NCBI RefSeq assembly: GCF_900187975.1
Contig: NZ_FZPC01000035.1
Location: 1-62,218 of the forward strand
Length of the DNA: 62,218 nt
Reading direction: 5' to 3'
Origin: Pseudomonas delhiensis
GTDB taxonomy: Bacteria > Pseudomonadota > Gammaproteobacteria > Pseudomonadales > Pseudomonadaceae
Shown piece after piece: positions 16,442-28,622 of the stretch. Each line of letters starts with the position of its first letter. Within the stretch, counting starts at the first letter, position 1. The notes under the pieces were generated by a model. It had not been told where the DNA came from. It saw nothing but the letters and a program-made list of their open reading frames with translations, and searched no databases. The position numbers and the translations under genes are program-made.

Positions 16442-16565
16442 AGCATTCGCTCTAATCAGGACGACACTGATTTCACACCCAAGGATATGGCCACTAGCCA
16501 CCACTCAATGCTAGTCTTCGCCGCCGCCCGCGAGGGCGCCTTGAAACAAGACATGGAGTGACAGG

Positions 16566-16994
16566 ATGTTCGTCAAACGAGTTCTTGTAGGGGCCGTGCT
16601 GGCAGCCCTGTGCAGCGGTTGCGCAACCGGCCTCAACAGCCATCAGAAGGTGGAATACACCCGCTACGAAGCCAAGGGCCTGCTGGTCGAGGAAAAGAAT
16701 CCCGGCACCGGCGCCGCGCTCGGCCTGCTGCCTGGAGGTGGCTCCTTCTACGGCCGCGAGTACGGCTTCGGCGTGATCAACCTGCTGCTGTGGCCGCTGT
16801 CGATTCTCTGGGATCCGGTCAGCGGCTATGACGCCGCCAAATCGATCAACTACCAGGCTACCCGTGCCAGCATCGAGGCGAAGGAAGAGAAGGAGCTCAA
16901 CGCTCTGGACGACCAACTGAAAACCGGTCAGATCGACGTTGCCGCCTACACGCTGGAAAAGCGCAAGATCGACAGGAAGTACGGCACCGACTGA
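16566..16994 (+). CDS. Predicted lipoprotein, function unknown
   Basis: A 142-aa protein with a lipobox ALCSGC near residue 19. The middle is hydrophobic and glycine-rich (GAALGLLPGGGSFYGREYGFGVINLL, landmarks GLLPGGGS and WPLSILWDP) and may insert in or lie along a membrane. The C-terminal third is a charged helix (IEAKEEKELNALDDQLKTG), ending in a short-helix region of the kind seen in SHOCT-like oligomerisation tails. No enzymatic motif. It is convergent with the DUF1615 gene 19 nt away. Confidence 0.65.
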   Translation: MFVKRVLVGAVLAALCSGCATGLNSHQKVEYTRYEAKGLLVEEKNPGTGAALGLLPGGGSFYGREYGFGVINLLLWPLSILWDPVSGYDAAKSINYQATRASIEAKEEKELNALDDQLKTGQIDVAAYTLEKRKIDRKYGTD

Positions 16995-17013
16995 TCGACG
17001 CGGCCCCTCCCCT

Positions 17014-18147
17014 TCAACCTTTCCCCGCCCGCGCCAGGCAGCGCTGGTAGCGCTCGTCCACGCGCTGGGCGAACCAGGCGGTGGTGAGGTTGCGGGTGAT
17101 CTTCGGGCTGTGCAGGGTGATGCCTGGCAGCACCGCCCGGGCCAGCGGCTTGCCTTCGTTCTTCTCGGCCAGGGCGAAGACCTTGGCATACAGCCTAGTC
17201 TCGCCGAACTCCGCGCGCTCGCCCTGCTCCAGGTCGCGGCGGATCTGGCTGTCGCTCAGGCCCAGGCGTGGGCCCAGGGTGCGCACCGCGAGCTCGGTGG
17301 CGCCGGCGGCGCTGGAGTCGTAGCGGATCAGGTCGCCGTCCAGCGCCAGGGGGATGCCGGTGGCCAGGCTCACCGCGCGCTGGAAGGCGGCGTTGCGGCT
17401 GGCGTACCAGCCGGCGTTGAAGTCGGCGAAGCGGTACAGCGGCCGCTCGTAGTCCGCCGGGTAGCCCAGCAGGTGGGCGATGCCGAAGTACATGCCGCCG
17501 CGGCGGCTGAACACCTCCTGGCGCACGCTGCCCTTGAGCGGGTACGGGTAGCCCTCGGCGTGCTGCTCGGCGAAGGCCACGCTGACCTGCATGGGCCCGC
17601 CGGTGCGCACCGGGTTGAAGCGGCCGAACAGTTGCTGGCCGAGCGGCACCATGCCGATGAAGTCGTCGAAGATGGCGCTCAGCTCGCGCTCGCTGCGCAC
17701 CGCGTCCAGGCGCTGGCTGTAGCTCTTGCCGCTGGGCGACTTCAGCGCCAGCGCGGCGTCGAGCACGAAGCCGGGGACGTGCAGGCGCGCGGCGCGCTTC
17801 TTCATCTCGTCGCGGGCGATGCGGCCCAGGCCCGGCACCTGCGGGTCGGCCTGGAAGTTCGACTCCTGTTCGGTCACCGCCAGCACCGAGCAGAGGTTCT
17901 CCTTGCTCGGGCGGATGCGCTGGGCGGCGAAGGCCACCTGGATGTCCGTGGCCCAGCCGCTGCGGTCGCTCACCCTGGCCGGCAGCAGCTGCGCCAGGGT
18001 GGCGCGCACCTGGGCCGGGGTCGGCTCCGGCGCCTGGCGGGCGGACTGCGAGCTGCAACCGGCCAGGGCCAGCAGGCCGAGGGCGATGCCCATGGCGCGC
18101 CAGGGCATTCTGGCGGGACGGGCGAGCGGAATGGCGGTGGAGGACAT
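17014..18147 (-). CDS. DUF1615 family lipoprotein
   Basis: A 377-aa protein with a lipobox LLALAGC near residue 30. The mature part matches the DUF1615 family of Proteobacteria: NLCSVLAVTEQESNFQADP (about residues 105-123) resembles the E-S/N region of lysozyme-like folds, followed by FNAGWYASRNAAFQ. A peptidoglycan-related role has been guessed for the family but is not established here. Start at ATG 18147 with CAGGAAG upstream; the frame is open to 18210 without a good site. It is divergent from the DUF2252 gene (132 bp). Confidence 0.75.
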   Translation of the reverse strand: MSSTAIPLARPARMPWRAMGIALGLLALAGCSSQSARQAPEPTPAQVRATLAQLLPARVSDRSGWATDIQVAFAAQRIRPSKENLCSVLAVTEQESNFQADPQVPGLGRIARDEMKKRAARLHVPGFVLDAALALKSPSGKSYSQRLDAVRSERELSAIFDDFIGMVPLGQQLFGRFNPVRTGGPMQVSVAFAEQHAEGYPYPLKGSVRQEVFSRRGGMYFGIAHLLGYPADYERPLYRFADFNAGWYASRNAAFQRAVSLATGIPLALDGDLIRYDSSAAGATELAVRTLGPRLGLSDSQIRRDLEQGERAEFGETRLYAKVFALAEKNEGKPLARAVLPGITLHSPKITRNLTTAWFAQRVDERYQRCLARAGKG

Positions 18148-18279
18148 GGGCGCTTCCTGACGACGAGACGCCGCGACCATCGCAGAAATGCCCTTTCCAG
18201 GCCAGCCCAACGCGCCGACTTGCAGGCCCCCGGCCAGCCTCTAAGCTCGAATCCATGGCCCCCGGATTCGAGGTGAACG

Positions 18280-19686
18280 ATGGACATCAAGGACCTGCGC
18301 AAACAGGGCAAGGACGCCCGCGACAAGTGCCCACGCAGCAGCCACGCCGAACCCGGGAAGATCGACCGCGACCCGCTGCCGCTGATCGAGGCCTCCAGCG
18401 CCGGCCGCGTGCGGTCCCTGGTGGCGCTGCGCTACGGGCGCATGCTGGTGTCGCCCTTCACCTTCTTCCGCGGCAGCGCCCTGCTCCAGGCCCACGACCT
18501 CTCGGGCACCCCGGACATGGGCATGGAACTGCCGATCTGCGGCGACTGCCACCTGATGAACTTCGGCGGCTTCGCCTCCCCCGAGCGCAACCTGCTATTC
18601 AACGTCAACGACTTCGACGAGGTCCACCCCGGCCCCTGGGAATGGGACCTCAAGCGCCTGGTGGCGAGCTTCCTGATCGCCGCCCGCGACCTGCGCCACG
18701 GCGAGGCGGTGGAAGAGGACGTCTGCCGCCAGCTGGTGCTGTCCTACCAGCAGAACATCGCCGAATGTGCCGAGATGGGCGCCCTGGAGCTGTGGTACGG
18801 GCGCATCGACTACGAGGTGGCGCTGGAGCAGGAGCGCGAGAAGGACCTGCGCGAGCACGTGCAGCGCGCCATCGAGAAGGCCAACCGGCGCACCCATGCC
18901 GAGCTGCTGCCGAAGATCGCCGAACGCGACGCCCAGGGCCGCCTGGAGATCCGCGACGACCTGCCGGAGATCTTCCACCTGCACTCCGCGACCAGCCTGC
19001 TGGACGAGGACGACGACTGGATGAGCCTGGATCACTGGCAGGATCTGCACGACACCTTCATCCGCGACTACCGCACCACCCTGCAGGCCGACCGCCGCGA
19101 ACTGCTCGACCGCTTCGAGGTGCAGGACCTGGTGTTCAAGGTGGTGGGCGTGGGCAGCGTCGGCACCCGCTGCCTGGTGGCGTTGCTCATCGATCCCCAG
19201 GAGCAGCCGCTGTTCCTGCAGTTCAAGGAGGCCCGTCCCTCGGTGCTGGCCGCCTACGTGCGCAGCAAGCTGCGCACCCGCCACCAGGGCCAGCGGGTGG
19301 TGGACGGCCAGCGCCTGATGCAGTCGGCCAGCGACCTCTTCCTCGGCTGGACCACCGGCCCCGGCGGCCGCCACTTCTACGTTCGCCAGCTGCGCGACAT
19401 GAAGGTCTCGGCGGAACTGGAAACCTTCGACGAGAAAGCCTTCGCCGCCTACGCGCGGGTCTGCGGCCGCGCCCTGGCCTGCGCCCACGCCAAGTCCGGC
19501 GGCCAGGCGGCGCGGATTGCCGGCTACATCGGCAAGAGCGAGGCGCTGAGCGACGCCCTGCTGCACTACGCCAAGGCCTACGCGCTGCAGAACGAACGCG
19601 ACTTCGAACGCTTCCAGCGCGCCTGCCGCAAGGGCCAGCTGGAGGCGCGCTCGGAGGCGGATTTCACGGCGGATCGGATGCCTTGA
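18280..19686 (+). CDS. DUF2252 family protein (kinase-like fold)
   Basis: A 468-aa protein of the DUF2252 family. The conserved core GDCHLMNFGGFASPER...FNVNDFDEV lies near residues 88-116. It resembles the H-x-D-x-x-x-x-N and D-F-D metal-binding motifs of aminoglycoside-phosphotransferase-like kinases, so ATP-dependent phosphotransfer is plausible; the family has no firm function. A long charged helical region covers about residues 180-230. Monocistronic, divergent from the DUF1615 gene. Confidence 0.8.
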   Translation: MDIKDLRKQGKDARDKCPRSSHAEPGKIDRDPLPLIEASSAGRVRSLVALRYGRMLVSPFTFFRGSALLQAHDLSGTPDMGMELPICGDCHLMNFGGFASPERNLLFNVNDFDEVHPGPWEWDLKRLVASFLIAARDLRHGEAVEEDVCRQLVLSYQQNIAECAEMGALELWYGRIDYEVALEQEREKDLREHVQRAIEKANRRTHAELLPKIAERDAQGRLEIRDDLPEIFHLHSATSLLDEDDDWMSLDHWQDLHDTFIRDYRTTLQADRRELLDRFEVQDLVFKVVGVGSVGTRCLVALLIDPQEQPLFLQFKEARPSVLAAYVRSKLRTRHQGQRVVDGQRLMQSASDLFLGWTTGPGGRHFYVRQLRDMKVSAELETFDEKAFAAYARVCGRALACAHAKSGGQAARIAGYIGKSEALSDALLHYAKAYALQNERDFERFQRACRKGQLEARSEADFTADRMP

Positions 19687-19689
19687 AAG

Positions 19690-20110
19690 GGGGAGGAGCG
19701 AGCTTGCTCGCGAACGGGGCTCCCCGGTGACGTTGGTGTTTCGGGTTGACGCCGCTCCCCCTCCCCAACCCTCCCCCGCAAGCGGGAGAGGGGGCTTGTC
19801 CGTGCCAGTGGAAATCGTGGCGTTCGCCGGCCCCTCCTGGAGTAGCCGGCTGACTGCGGGGTATCCGCTTCTGCCCAACGGTCCCCTCTCCCTTCAGGGA
19901 GAGGGTTAGGGAGAGGGAACGGCATCGGGCCCAGTACCGAAACACCCGGCTAGCCCCGTTCGCGAGCAAGAACCAGGCGTCCCCCTCGATCCTACGAAAA
20001 GCGCCGCTACGCCCAGGACAAGGGCCAAACGGCGGATAACGCGGGGCGTTATCCGCCCTACGCCAAACCGTGACGTAGGGCGAATAACCGTTCGCGGTTA
20101 TCCGCCGCTA
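19690..20110. repeat. Extragenic repeat cluster
   Basis: This contains GAGGAGCGAGCTTGCTCGCG (about 19693-19712), two CCCTCTCCC-type units (about 19765-19795 with CTCCCCCGCAAGCGGGAGAG, and 19884-19916), a TTCGCGAGCAAG fragment near 19958 and an inverted GCGGATAACG / CGTTATCCGCC pair (about 20031-20108). No gene was found between the DUF2252 stop and pcaC. Confidence 0.8.
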
Positions 20111-20131
20111 CACCCAGGCTTCGAAGCCGCC

Positions 20132-20527
20132 TCAGCCCTCCAGCGACTCCGTCCCCAGTTCGTTCCACACCTCCTCCGCCAGGTGGAAAGTCGCGTTGGC
20201 CGCCGGGATGCCGCAGTAGATGGCGCTCTGCAGCAGCACTTCCTTGATCTCCTCGCGGCTCACGCCGTTGTTGCGGGCGGCGCGCAGGTGCAGCTTCAGT
20301 TCGCCCTCGCGGTTCATGCCGATGAGCATGGCGATGGTCACCAGGCTGCGGGTGTGGCGCGGCAGGCCGGGGCGGGTCCAGATGTCGCCCCAGGCGTGGC
20401 GGGTGATCATTTCCTGGAATTCTTCGTTGAAGGCGGTGCGGTTGTTCAGGCTGCGGTCGACGTGGGCGTCGCCCAGCACCGCGCGGCGGACCTGCATGCC
20501 GGCTTCGTAGCGTTGTTTCTCGTCCAT
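20132..20527 (-). CDS. pcaC: 4-carboxymuconolactone decarboxylase PcaC
   Basis: A 131-aa carboxymuconolactone decarboxylase of the AhpD-like all-helical fold. It converts 4-carboxymuconolactone to 3-oxoadipate enol-lactone in the protocatechuate branch of the beta-ketoadipate pathway. Landmarks are RHAWGDIWTRPGL (about residues 44-56), LVTIAMLIGMNR, and HLRAARNNGVSREEIKEVLL with the conserved His and Asn. Length and sequence are those of stand-alone PcaC, not of the PcaL (PcaC-PcaD) fusion. It is the last gene of the pcaHGBC run, 29 nt after pcaB. Confidence 0.93.
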   Translation of the reverse strand: MDEKQRYEAGMQVRRAVLGDAHVDRSLNNRTAFNEEFQEMITRHAWGDIWTRPGLPRHTRSLVTIAMLIGMNREGELKLHLRAARNNGVSREEIKEVLLQSAIYCGIPAANATFHLAEEVWNELGTESLEG

Positions 20528-20556
20528 CGGGTTCTCTCTCGCTTGTCTATCGTGCC

Positions 20557-21906
20557 TCAGCCGAGGCGTACGTGTTCTTCCAGGGCGCGTTCCACCCAGC
20601 GGCGGCACTGGCCCAGGTAGTGGGCCGGGTCGAGCAGGCGGTCCAGCTCGGCGTCGCTCAGTTGCGCGCGGACCTCGGCGTTGCCGCCCAGCACCTGGCG
20701 CAGGTGCGCGCCTTCGGCCACGGCCTGGCGGCAGCACTGCTCCACCAGGTGGTGCGCGGCGTCGCGGCCGATGCGCCGGGCCAGGGCGATGCTCACCGCC
20801 TCGGCCAGCACCAGGCCACGGGTCAGGTCGAGGTTGCGGGCCATGCGCTGGGCGTCCACCTCCAGGCCCGGCACCACCAGCAGCGCCTGCTGCAGGGCGC
20901 CGGAGACCAGGCAGCAGAGCTCCGGCAGGCTTTCCCATTCGGCGTGCCACAGGCCGAGGCTGCGTTCGTGTTCCTGGGGCATGGCGCTCAGCATCGTCGC
21001 CACCAGGCCCGGCGCGCGGGTGGCGGCGCCGATCAGCACGGCGGCGCCCACCGGGTTGCGCTTGTGCGGCATGGTCGAGGAGCCGCCCTTGCCCGGCGCC
21101 GAGGGTTCGAAGACTTCGCCGGCCTCGGTCTGCATCAGCAGGCTCAGGTCGCGGCCGAGCTTGCCCAGGCTGCCGGCCACCAGGCCGAGCCAGGCGGCGA
21201 ATTCGGCGAGGCGGTCGCGCTGGGTGTGCCAGGGCTGTTCCGGCAGTTGCAGGCGCAGCTCCTCGGCCAGCGCCTCGGCCACGGCGAAGCCGTCGTCGCC
21301 CAGCGCCGCCAGGCTGCCGGAGGCGCCGCCGAACTGCAGGCTGAGCAGGCGCGGCTTGAGTTCGGCCAGGCGCTCGCGGTGGCGGGTGAGCGCGCCGAGC
21401 CAGCCGGCGATCTTCATGCCCAGCGTCACCGGGGTAGCGTGTTGCAGCCAGGTGCGCCCGGCCATGGGGACGTCGGCATGCCGGCGCGCCTGTTCGGCCA
21501 GGGCCGCGCCCAGGCGCGCCAGGTCGTCCTCCAGCAGGCCGATGGCGGCGCGCAGTTGCAGCACCAGGCCGCTGTCCATGGCGTCCTGGCTGGTGGCGCC
21601 GAAGTGCACGTAGCGCTCGGCTTCGGCATCGCCGGCGGCGACCTGCCGGCCCAGCGCCTTGGCCATGGGGATGGCCGAGTTGCCGGCGCTGCAGATGGCC
21701 GCGGCCAGGGCGTCGAAGTCGTACAGCTCGGCGCGGCAGGCGGCCTCGATGGGCGCCACCGCGCTGGCCGGGATCACCCCGCAGCGCGCCTCGGCGCGGG
21801 CCAGGGCGGCCTCGAAGTCGAGCATGCCCTGCAGGCGCGCGCGGTCGCAGAACAGCTCGCGCATCGCCGGCTGGGTGAAGTAGGCGTCGAAAAGTCGGTT
21901 GCTCAC
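20557..21906 (-). CDS. pcaB: 3-carboxy-cis,cis-muconate cycloisomerase PcaB
   Basis: A 449-aa member of the fumarase/aspartase superfamily. It lactonises 3-carboxymuconate to 4-carboxymuconolactone. The superfamily signature is GKGGSSTMPHKRNP near residues 270-283, and HFGATSQDAMDSG is the second substrate-binding segment. Start chosen at GTG 21906 (reading VSNRLFDAYF), with GGAG 8 nt upstream; an ATG at 21939 is possible but adds residues not typical of the family. It follows pcaG after 105 nt and precedes pcaC. pcaD, which often sits between or next to these genes, is not here. Confidence 0.92.
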   Translation of the reverse strand: MSNRLFDAYFTQPAMRELFCDRARLQGMLDFEAALARAEARCGVIPASAVAPIEAACRAELYDFDALAAAICSAGNSAIPMAKALGRQVAAGDAEAERYVHFGATSQDAMDSGLVLQLRAAIGLLEDDLARLGAALAEQARRHADVPMAGRTWLQHATPVTLGMKIAGWLGALTRHRERLAELKPRLLSLQFGGASGSLAALGDDGFAVAEALAEELRLQLPEQPWHTQRDRLAEFAAWLGLVAGSLGKLGRDLSLLMQTEAGEVFEPSAPGKGGSSTMPHKRNPVGAAVLIGAATRAPGLVATMLSAMPQEHERSLGLWHAEWESLPELCCLVSGALQQALLVVPGLEVDAQRMARNLDLTRGLVLAEAVSIALARRIGRDAAHHLVEQCCRQAVAEGAHLRQVLGGNAEVRAQLSDAELDRLLDPAHYLGQCRRWVERALEEHVRLG

Positions 21907-22011
21907 GCAAGGGCTCCAGTTTTCTTCGTCATCAGGCACAGCCTACGCCATGCCGTGAACGCCGACGGGCGGACCGCTCGCGCGGCCCGCCCGTTCAGGC
22001 GCTGGAACGCA

Positions 22012-22617
22012 TCAGAAATCGAAGAACACCGTCTCGCCTTCGCCCTGGATGCGGATGTCGAAACGATAGGCCAGTTGGCCGTTCACTTCGCAGCGGCGGG
22101 CCACCAGTGTCTCGCGGCGCGGCGCCTGCTCGATCAGGTTGAGCACCGGGTCCTTGGCGTTGGCCTCGGCCTCGTCCTCGAAGTACAGGCGCGTCTGCAG
22201 GTGGATGTTGATGCCGCGGGCGAACAGCGACACGTTGATGTGCGGCGCCTGCGGGCGGCCGTCGGCGGCCTTGGTCACGCCTGGCTTGATGGTCTTCAGG
22301 GTCCACTCGCCGGCGTCGAAGGTGGTGGCGGTGCGGCCGAAGCCGTTGAACGCCTTCTCCGCGTCGTAGCGGCTGTCGTAGTTGCCTTCGTGGTCGGCCT
22401 GCCAGAACTCCAGGAAGGAGTCGCGCACCAGGTGGCCGTTGCCGTCGTAGACGTGGCCCAGCAGCAGGATGTGCTCGCCGGCGGCGCCGGGCTTGGCCAT
22501 CTGGTTCCAGATTTCCAGGTCGCGGGTCGGGTTGCCGGCCGCTTCCAGGGCCAGGCCGATGTGTACATACGGACCGGCGGTCTGCGAGGGGGTTTCGGGG
22601 AGCAGTTGAACGGGCAT
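22012..22617 (-). CDS. pcaG: Protocatechuate 3,4-dioxygenase alpha subunit
   Basis: A 201-aa alpha subunit of the intradiol dioxygenase that opens protocatechuate to 3-carboxy-cis,cis-muconate. Landmarks are TPSQTAGPYVHIGLAL at the N-terminus, the FLEFWQADHEGNY region, APHINVSLFARGIN and QTRLYFEDE. The iron ligands of the beta subunit are not conserved here, as expected for alpha. It follows pcaH after 11 nt. Confidence 0.95.
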   Translation of the reverse strand: MPVQLLPETPSQTAGPYVHIGLALEAAGNPTRDLEIWNQMAKPGAAGEHILLLGHVYDGNGHLVRDSFLEFWQADHEGNYDSRYDAEKAFNGFGRTATTFDAGEWTLKTIKPGVTKAADGRPQAPHINVSLFARGINIHLQTRLYFEDEAEANAKDPVLNLIEQAPRRETLVARRCEVNGQLAYRFDIRIQGEGETVFFDF

Positions 22618-22628
22618 GGCGAACCTCC

Positions 22629-23348
22629 TCAGCGATTCTCGAAGTGGGTCTGGCGCTGGCCGCGCAGCACGATGTCGAAGCGGTAGGCCAGGCAGTCCAT
22701 GGGGTTGGCCATGCCCATGTCCAGGCGCGCGATCAGGCTCTGCACCGCCTCGGGGTTGGCGATCGACTTGACGATGGGGCACATGGGGATCAGCGGGTCG
22801 CCCTCGAAGTACAGCTGGGTGATCAGCCGGGTGGCGATGGACGGGCCGCTGATGGAGAAGTGGATGTGCGCCGGGCGCCAGTCGTTGGGGCCGTTGCGCC
22901 ACGGGTAGGGGCCGGGCTTGATGGTGCGGAAGATGTAGCGGCCGTCGCTGTCGGTGATGGCGCGGCCGACGCCGCCGAAGTTCGGGTCCAGCGGCGCCAG
23001 GTAGCGGTCGTTCTTGTGCCGGTAGCGGCCGCCGGCGTTGGCCTGCCACATTTCCACCAGGGTGTTGGGCACCGGCTTGCCGTACTGGTCGACGACGCGG
23101 CCATGGACGACGATGCGCTCGCCGATGGGCAGGGCGCCGGTGTTGAAGTTGAGCAGCAGGTCGTTGTCGTGCTCGCCGAACTTCAGGTGCGAGAAGTCCG
23201 GGCCGGTGGTCTCGGAGATCGACTGCGGGATGCTCACCAGCGCCTGGCGCGGGGAGCGGGCGACGGAGGTCTTGTAGTCGGGGGTGAGGGCTTTGGGGTG
23301 CCAGTTGCGGTCACGGATGACGAACCGGCTGCTGTCCACTTCGGACAT
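22629..23348 (-). CDS. pcaH: Protocatechuate 3,4-dioxygenase beta subunit
   Basis: A 239-aa catalytic beta subunit with non-haem Fe(III). The four expected ligands are in place, counting from the initiator Met: Tyr109 (GGRYRHK), Tyr148 (KPGPYPWRN), His161 and His163 (RPAHIHFS). It is the first structural gene of pcaHGBC. The 120-bp gap to pcaQ contains a PcaQ box (23457-23472) about 110 bp from this start, so LysR-type activation by PcaQ is likely. GGAG precedes the ATG. Confidence 0.96.
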   Translation of the reverse strand: MSEVDSSRFVIRDRNWHPKALTPDYKTSVARSPRQALVSIPQSISETTGPDFSHLKFGEHDNDLLLNFNTGALPIGERIVVHGRVVDQYGKPVPNTLVEMWQANAGGRYRHKNDRYLAPLDPNFGGVGRAITDSDGRYIFRTIKPGPYPWRNGPNDWRPAHIHFSISGPSIATRLITQLYFEGDPLIPMCPIVKSIANPEAVQSLIARLDMGMANPMDCLAYRFDIVLRGQRQTHFENR

Positions 23349-23456
23349 GGCGGTCTCCTGTTGTTGGAGTTATAGGAGCCTGTAGGGCACCAGGCATGTG
23401 CTCCGCAGTTTCCGCCACCTCGGCGCGCAGGAAAATTGAAAAACTGCCCGCCACCC

Positions 23457-23472
23457 TTAACCAATTGGTTAT
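23457..23472 (-). promoter_or_regulatory. PcaQ binding site upstream of pcaH
   Basis: On the minus strand this reads ATAACC-AATT-GGTTAA, a perfect dyad matching the ATAACC-N4-GGTTAA motif I recall for PcaQ of rhizobia. It overlaps the last codons and the stop (TAA) of pcaQ itself, so one sequence serves both as the pcaQ 3' end and as the pcaH activator site. Confidence 0.75.
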
Positions 23473-24394
23473 GGATAAACCCCGTCGCGGTACTCCTGGC
23501 CCACCTCGCGCAGCACCTCCTGGCACCAGTGCGCGCCGAGGGACAGCGGCAGCGAGGCGTTGCTGCAGATGCCCACCGAACCGCCGGCCTCCTGCAGCTG
23601 CGGCGCCAGCTCGGCCAGCTCGCCCTTGCCCAGGGCCGCGCGCACCGCGTCCAGCGGCGCCATCCACACCGCGTCGCTGTCGTCGACGTAGCGCCGGCTC
23701 AGGCTCAGCGAGAGGGTCTCCAGCCGCCGCGACGACTGGCGCAGGCCATGCTCGACGAACAGGCTGTCGATGCGCTTGCGGATGGTGGTGCCGAGGGTCG
23801 GCAGCACCAGCGGGTAGTGCTCCAGCTCGCCGGCGTCCAGCGGCCGGCCCAGCAGCGGGTGGCCGGCGCGCACCACCAGGGTCAGCGGTTCGTTGTACAG
23901 GTGTTCGAAGGTCAGGCCCTGGATCTGCGGGCTGTCGGTCATGCGCCCGACCACCAGGTCCAGCTCGCCGACGCGCAACTGCGAGAGCAGGTGCGCGCTG
24001 GGCCCGGTGACCACGCTGACCACCAGCGCCCCGTGGCGCTCGTGCAGGCGCCGCACCACCTCCGGGAGGAAGGCGCCCTCCACGGTGGAGAGCACGCCCA
24101 GGCGCGCGCTGCTGGCCGCGTACTCGCCGCCGCGCAGGCTCTCCACGCCGTCGCGCAGGGCCTGCACGCAGGGCCCGGCGTAGCGCAGGAAGGCGATGCC
24201 CGCCTCGGTCAGCGTGGCGCCGCCCTTGCCGCGCTCGAACAGGCTGGCGTCGAGCACCTCCTCCAGCTCCTTGAGGGTCTTGGACACCGCCGGCTGGCTC
24301 ACCGCCAGGCGGTCGGCGGCGCGCGCCAGGCTGCCCAGGCGGGCCACCTCGAGGAAGCACAGCAGGTGGCGGAACTTGATGCGTGAGTCGATGT

Positions 24395-24398
<4 letters not shown>
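23469..24398 (-). CDS. pcaQ: LysR-type activator PcaQ
   Basis: A 309-aa LysR regulator with an N-terminal helix-turn-helix (LGSLARAADRLAVSQPAVSK, about residues 21-40) and an effector domain. It closely follows the PcaQ/GbpR type (IKFRHLLCFLEVARLGS; VGRMTDSPQIQGLTFEHLY) that activates protocatechuate genes in response to 3-carboxymuconate-derived lactone. It lies directly upstream of pcaH on the same strand. Its start overlaps the pobR stop by 4 nt (ATGA), so it is probably translated from a pobR-pcaQ message. This same-strand layout differs from the more usual divergent pcaQ. Confidence 0.88.
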
Positions 24399-26615
<2,217 letters not shown>

Positions 26616-26628
26616 CGCCGCCGCCGCG

Positions 26629-26651
26629 AGCCCCCGTGGAACGCGGGGGCT
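26629..26651 (+). terminator. Probable terminator after pobA
   Basis: AGCCCCCG (26629-26636) pairs with CGGGGGCT (26644-26651) with a 7-nt loop, 13 nt after the pobA stop. There is no T run, so efficiency is uncertain. Confidence 0.5.
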
Positions 26652-26665
26652 TGCCCTCGGCGGAA

Positions 26666-26700
26666 AAATTACGCAGAGTGTAAGTCCATTACGAAAACAA
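26666..26700 (+). promoter_or_regulatory. maiA-hpd copy of the homogentisate promoter element
   Basis: These 35 bp align without gaps to 29912-29946 in front of hmgA with 26 identities: AAATTACG, then six differing bases, GTAA, and ATTAC(G/A)AAAACAA. The segment ends 43 bp before the maiA start. It is probably a binding site for the IclR-type regulator encoded next to hmgA; the dyad is less perfect here. Confidence 0.55.
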
Positions 26701-26743
26701 CAGTGTCCGCCACGACGGGCACGCTGCCTGCGAGTGCCGGTTC

Positions 26744-27373
26744 ATGGACCTCTACACCTACTACCGCTCCACCTCCTCCTACCGGGTGCGCATCGCCCTG
26801 GCCCTGAAGGGGCTGGAAGCCCGGCAGCTGCCGGTGAACCTGCTGCAGGGCGAGCACCGCCAGGGCGCCTACCTGGCCCTGAACCCGCAAGGCCGCGTGC
26901 CGGCCCTGCGCACCGACGAAGGCGAGCTGCTGGTCCAGTCGCCGGCGATCATCGAATACCTGGAAGAACGCTACCCCGAACCCGCCCTGCTGCCGGCCGA
27001 CGCCCTGCAGCGCGCGCACCAGCGCGGCGTGGCGGCGCTCATCGGTTGCGACATCCACCCGCTGCACAACGTCGCCGTGCTCAACCGCCTGCGCGGGCTG
27101 GGCATCGACGAGAACGGCGTCGAGCAATGGATCGCCCACTGGGTCGGCGAAGGCCTCAAGGCCGTGGAAGCGCTGATCGGCGACGCGGGCTTCTGCTGCG
27201 GCCCGCAGCCGGGCCTGGCCGACGTCTACCTGCTGCCGCAGCTGTACGCCGCCCGCCGCTTCAAGGTGGACCTGGCAGGATTCCCGCGCATACTCAGGGT
27301 AGAGCGCCTGGCCCTGGAGCACCCGGCCTTCCGCCAGGCCCACCCGGACGTCCAGGCCGACAAGCCGGCCTGA
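26744..27373 (+). CDS. maiA: Maleylacetoacetate isomerase MaiA (zeta-class GST)
   Basis: A 209-aa glutathione-dependent enzyme that isomerises maleylacetoacetate to fumarylacetoacetate in tyrosine/homogentisate breakdown. The zeta-class active-site motif is [15 protein letters not shown] (residues 9-23). The GSH-binding QSPAII and the DIHPLHN segment near residue 104 are also present. In many pseudomonads maiA follows hmgA-fahA; here it sits 2.6 kb upstream of them, ahead of hpd, under its own copy of the shared element. Confidence 0.93.
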   Translation: MDLYTYYRSTSSYRVRIALALKGLEARQLPVNLLQGEHRQGAYLALNPQGRVPALRTDEGELLVQSPAIIEYLEERYPEPALLPADALQRAHQRGVAALIGCDIHPLHNVAVLNRLRGLGIDENGVEQWIAHWVGEGLKAVEALIGDAGFCCGPQPGLADVYLLPQLYAARRFKVDLAGFPRILRVERLALEHPAFRQAHPDVQADKPA

Positions 27374-27383
27374 GGAGCGCGCC

Positions 27384-27479
27384 ATGCACAGCCTCGGATT
27401 CAAAGTCACCATCGGCGACTTCCTCGCCCGCAGCGTACGCGGCGTGCCCTGCTCGCCACCGCGCCAGCCGCGCAGCTGA
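27384..27479 (+). CDS. Possible 31-aa small protein between maiA and hpd
   Basis: A short frame starting [17 protein letters not shown] and rich in Arg and Pro at its end. GAGGAG overlapping the maiA stop gives it a well-placed ribosome-binding site, and it lies in the operon. I do not recognise it. It could be a small protein, a coupling or leader peptide, or the start of a gene now lost between maiA and hpd. Confidence 0.35.
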   Translation: MHSLGFKVTIGDFLARSVRGVPCSPPRQPRS

Positions 27480-27540
27480 CCCCACGACTTTCCGAATCCC
27501 GGGCGTGCCGCCGCGCGCGCCCACCGCGAGGAACACAGAC

Positions 27541-28617
<1,077 letters not shown>

Positions 28618-28622
28618 GCCCA

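Noticed and set aside
20572..22686. Plus-strand open frame of about 700 codons over pcaB-pcaG
   Set aside because: It runs antisense through two well-identified pca genes and shows only shadow-frame composition. The same applies to the long antisense frames over the recB, recC, usher and sensor-kinase genes.
23373..23395. TATAAC as -10 of pcaH
   Set aside because: It lies within about 25 nt of the start codon, overlaps the ribosome-binding region, and has no matching -35.
26666..26700. TyrR/PhhR box at the maiA promoter (TGTAA...TTACG)
   Set aside because: The two halves are separated by 5 bp, which does not match TGTAAA-N6-TTTACA. The similarity to the hmgA element explains the sequence better.
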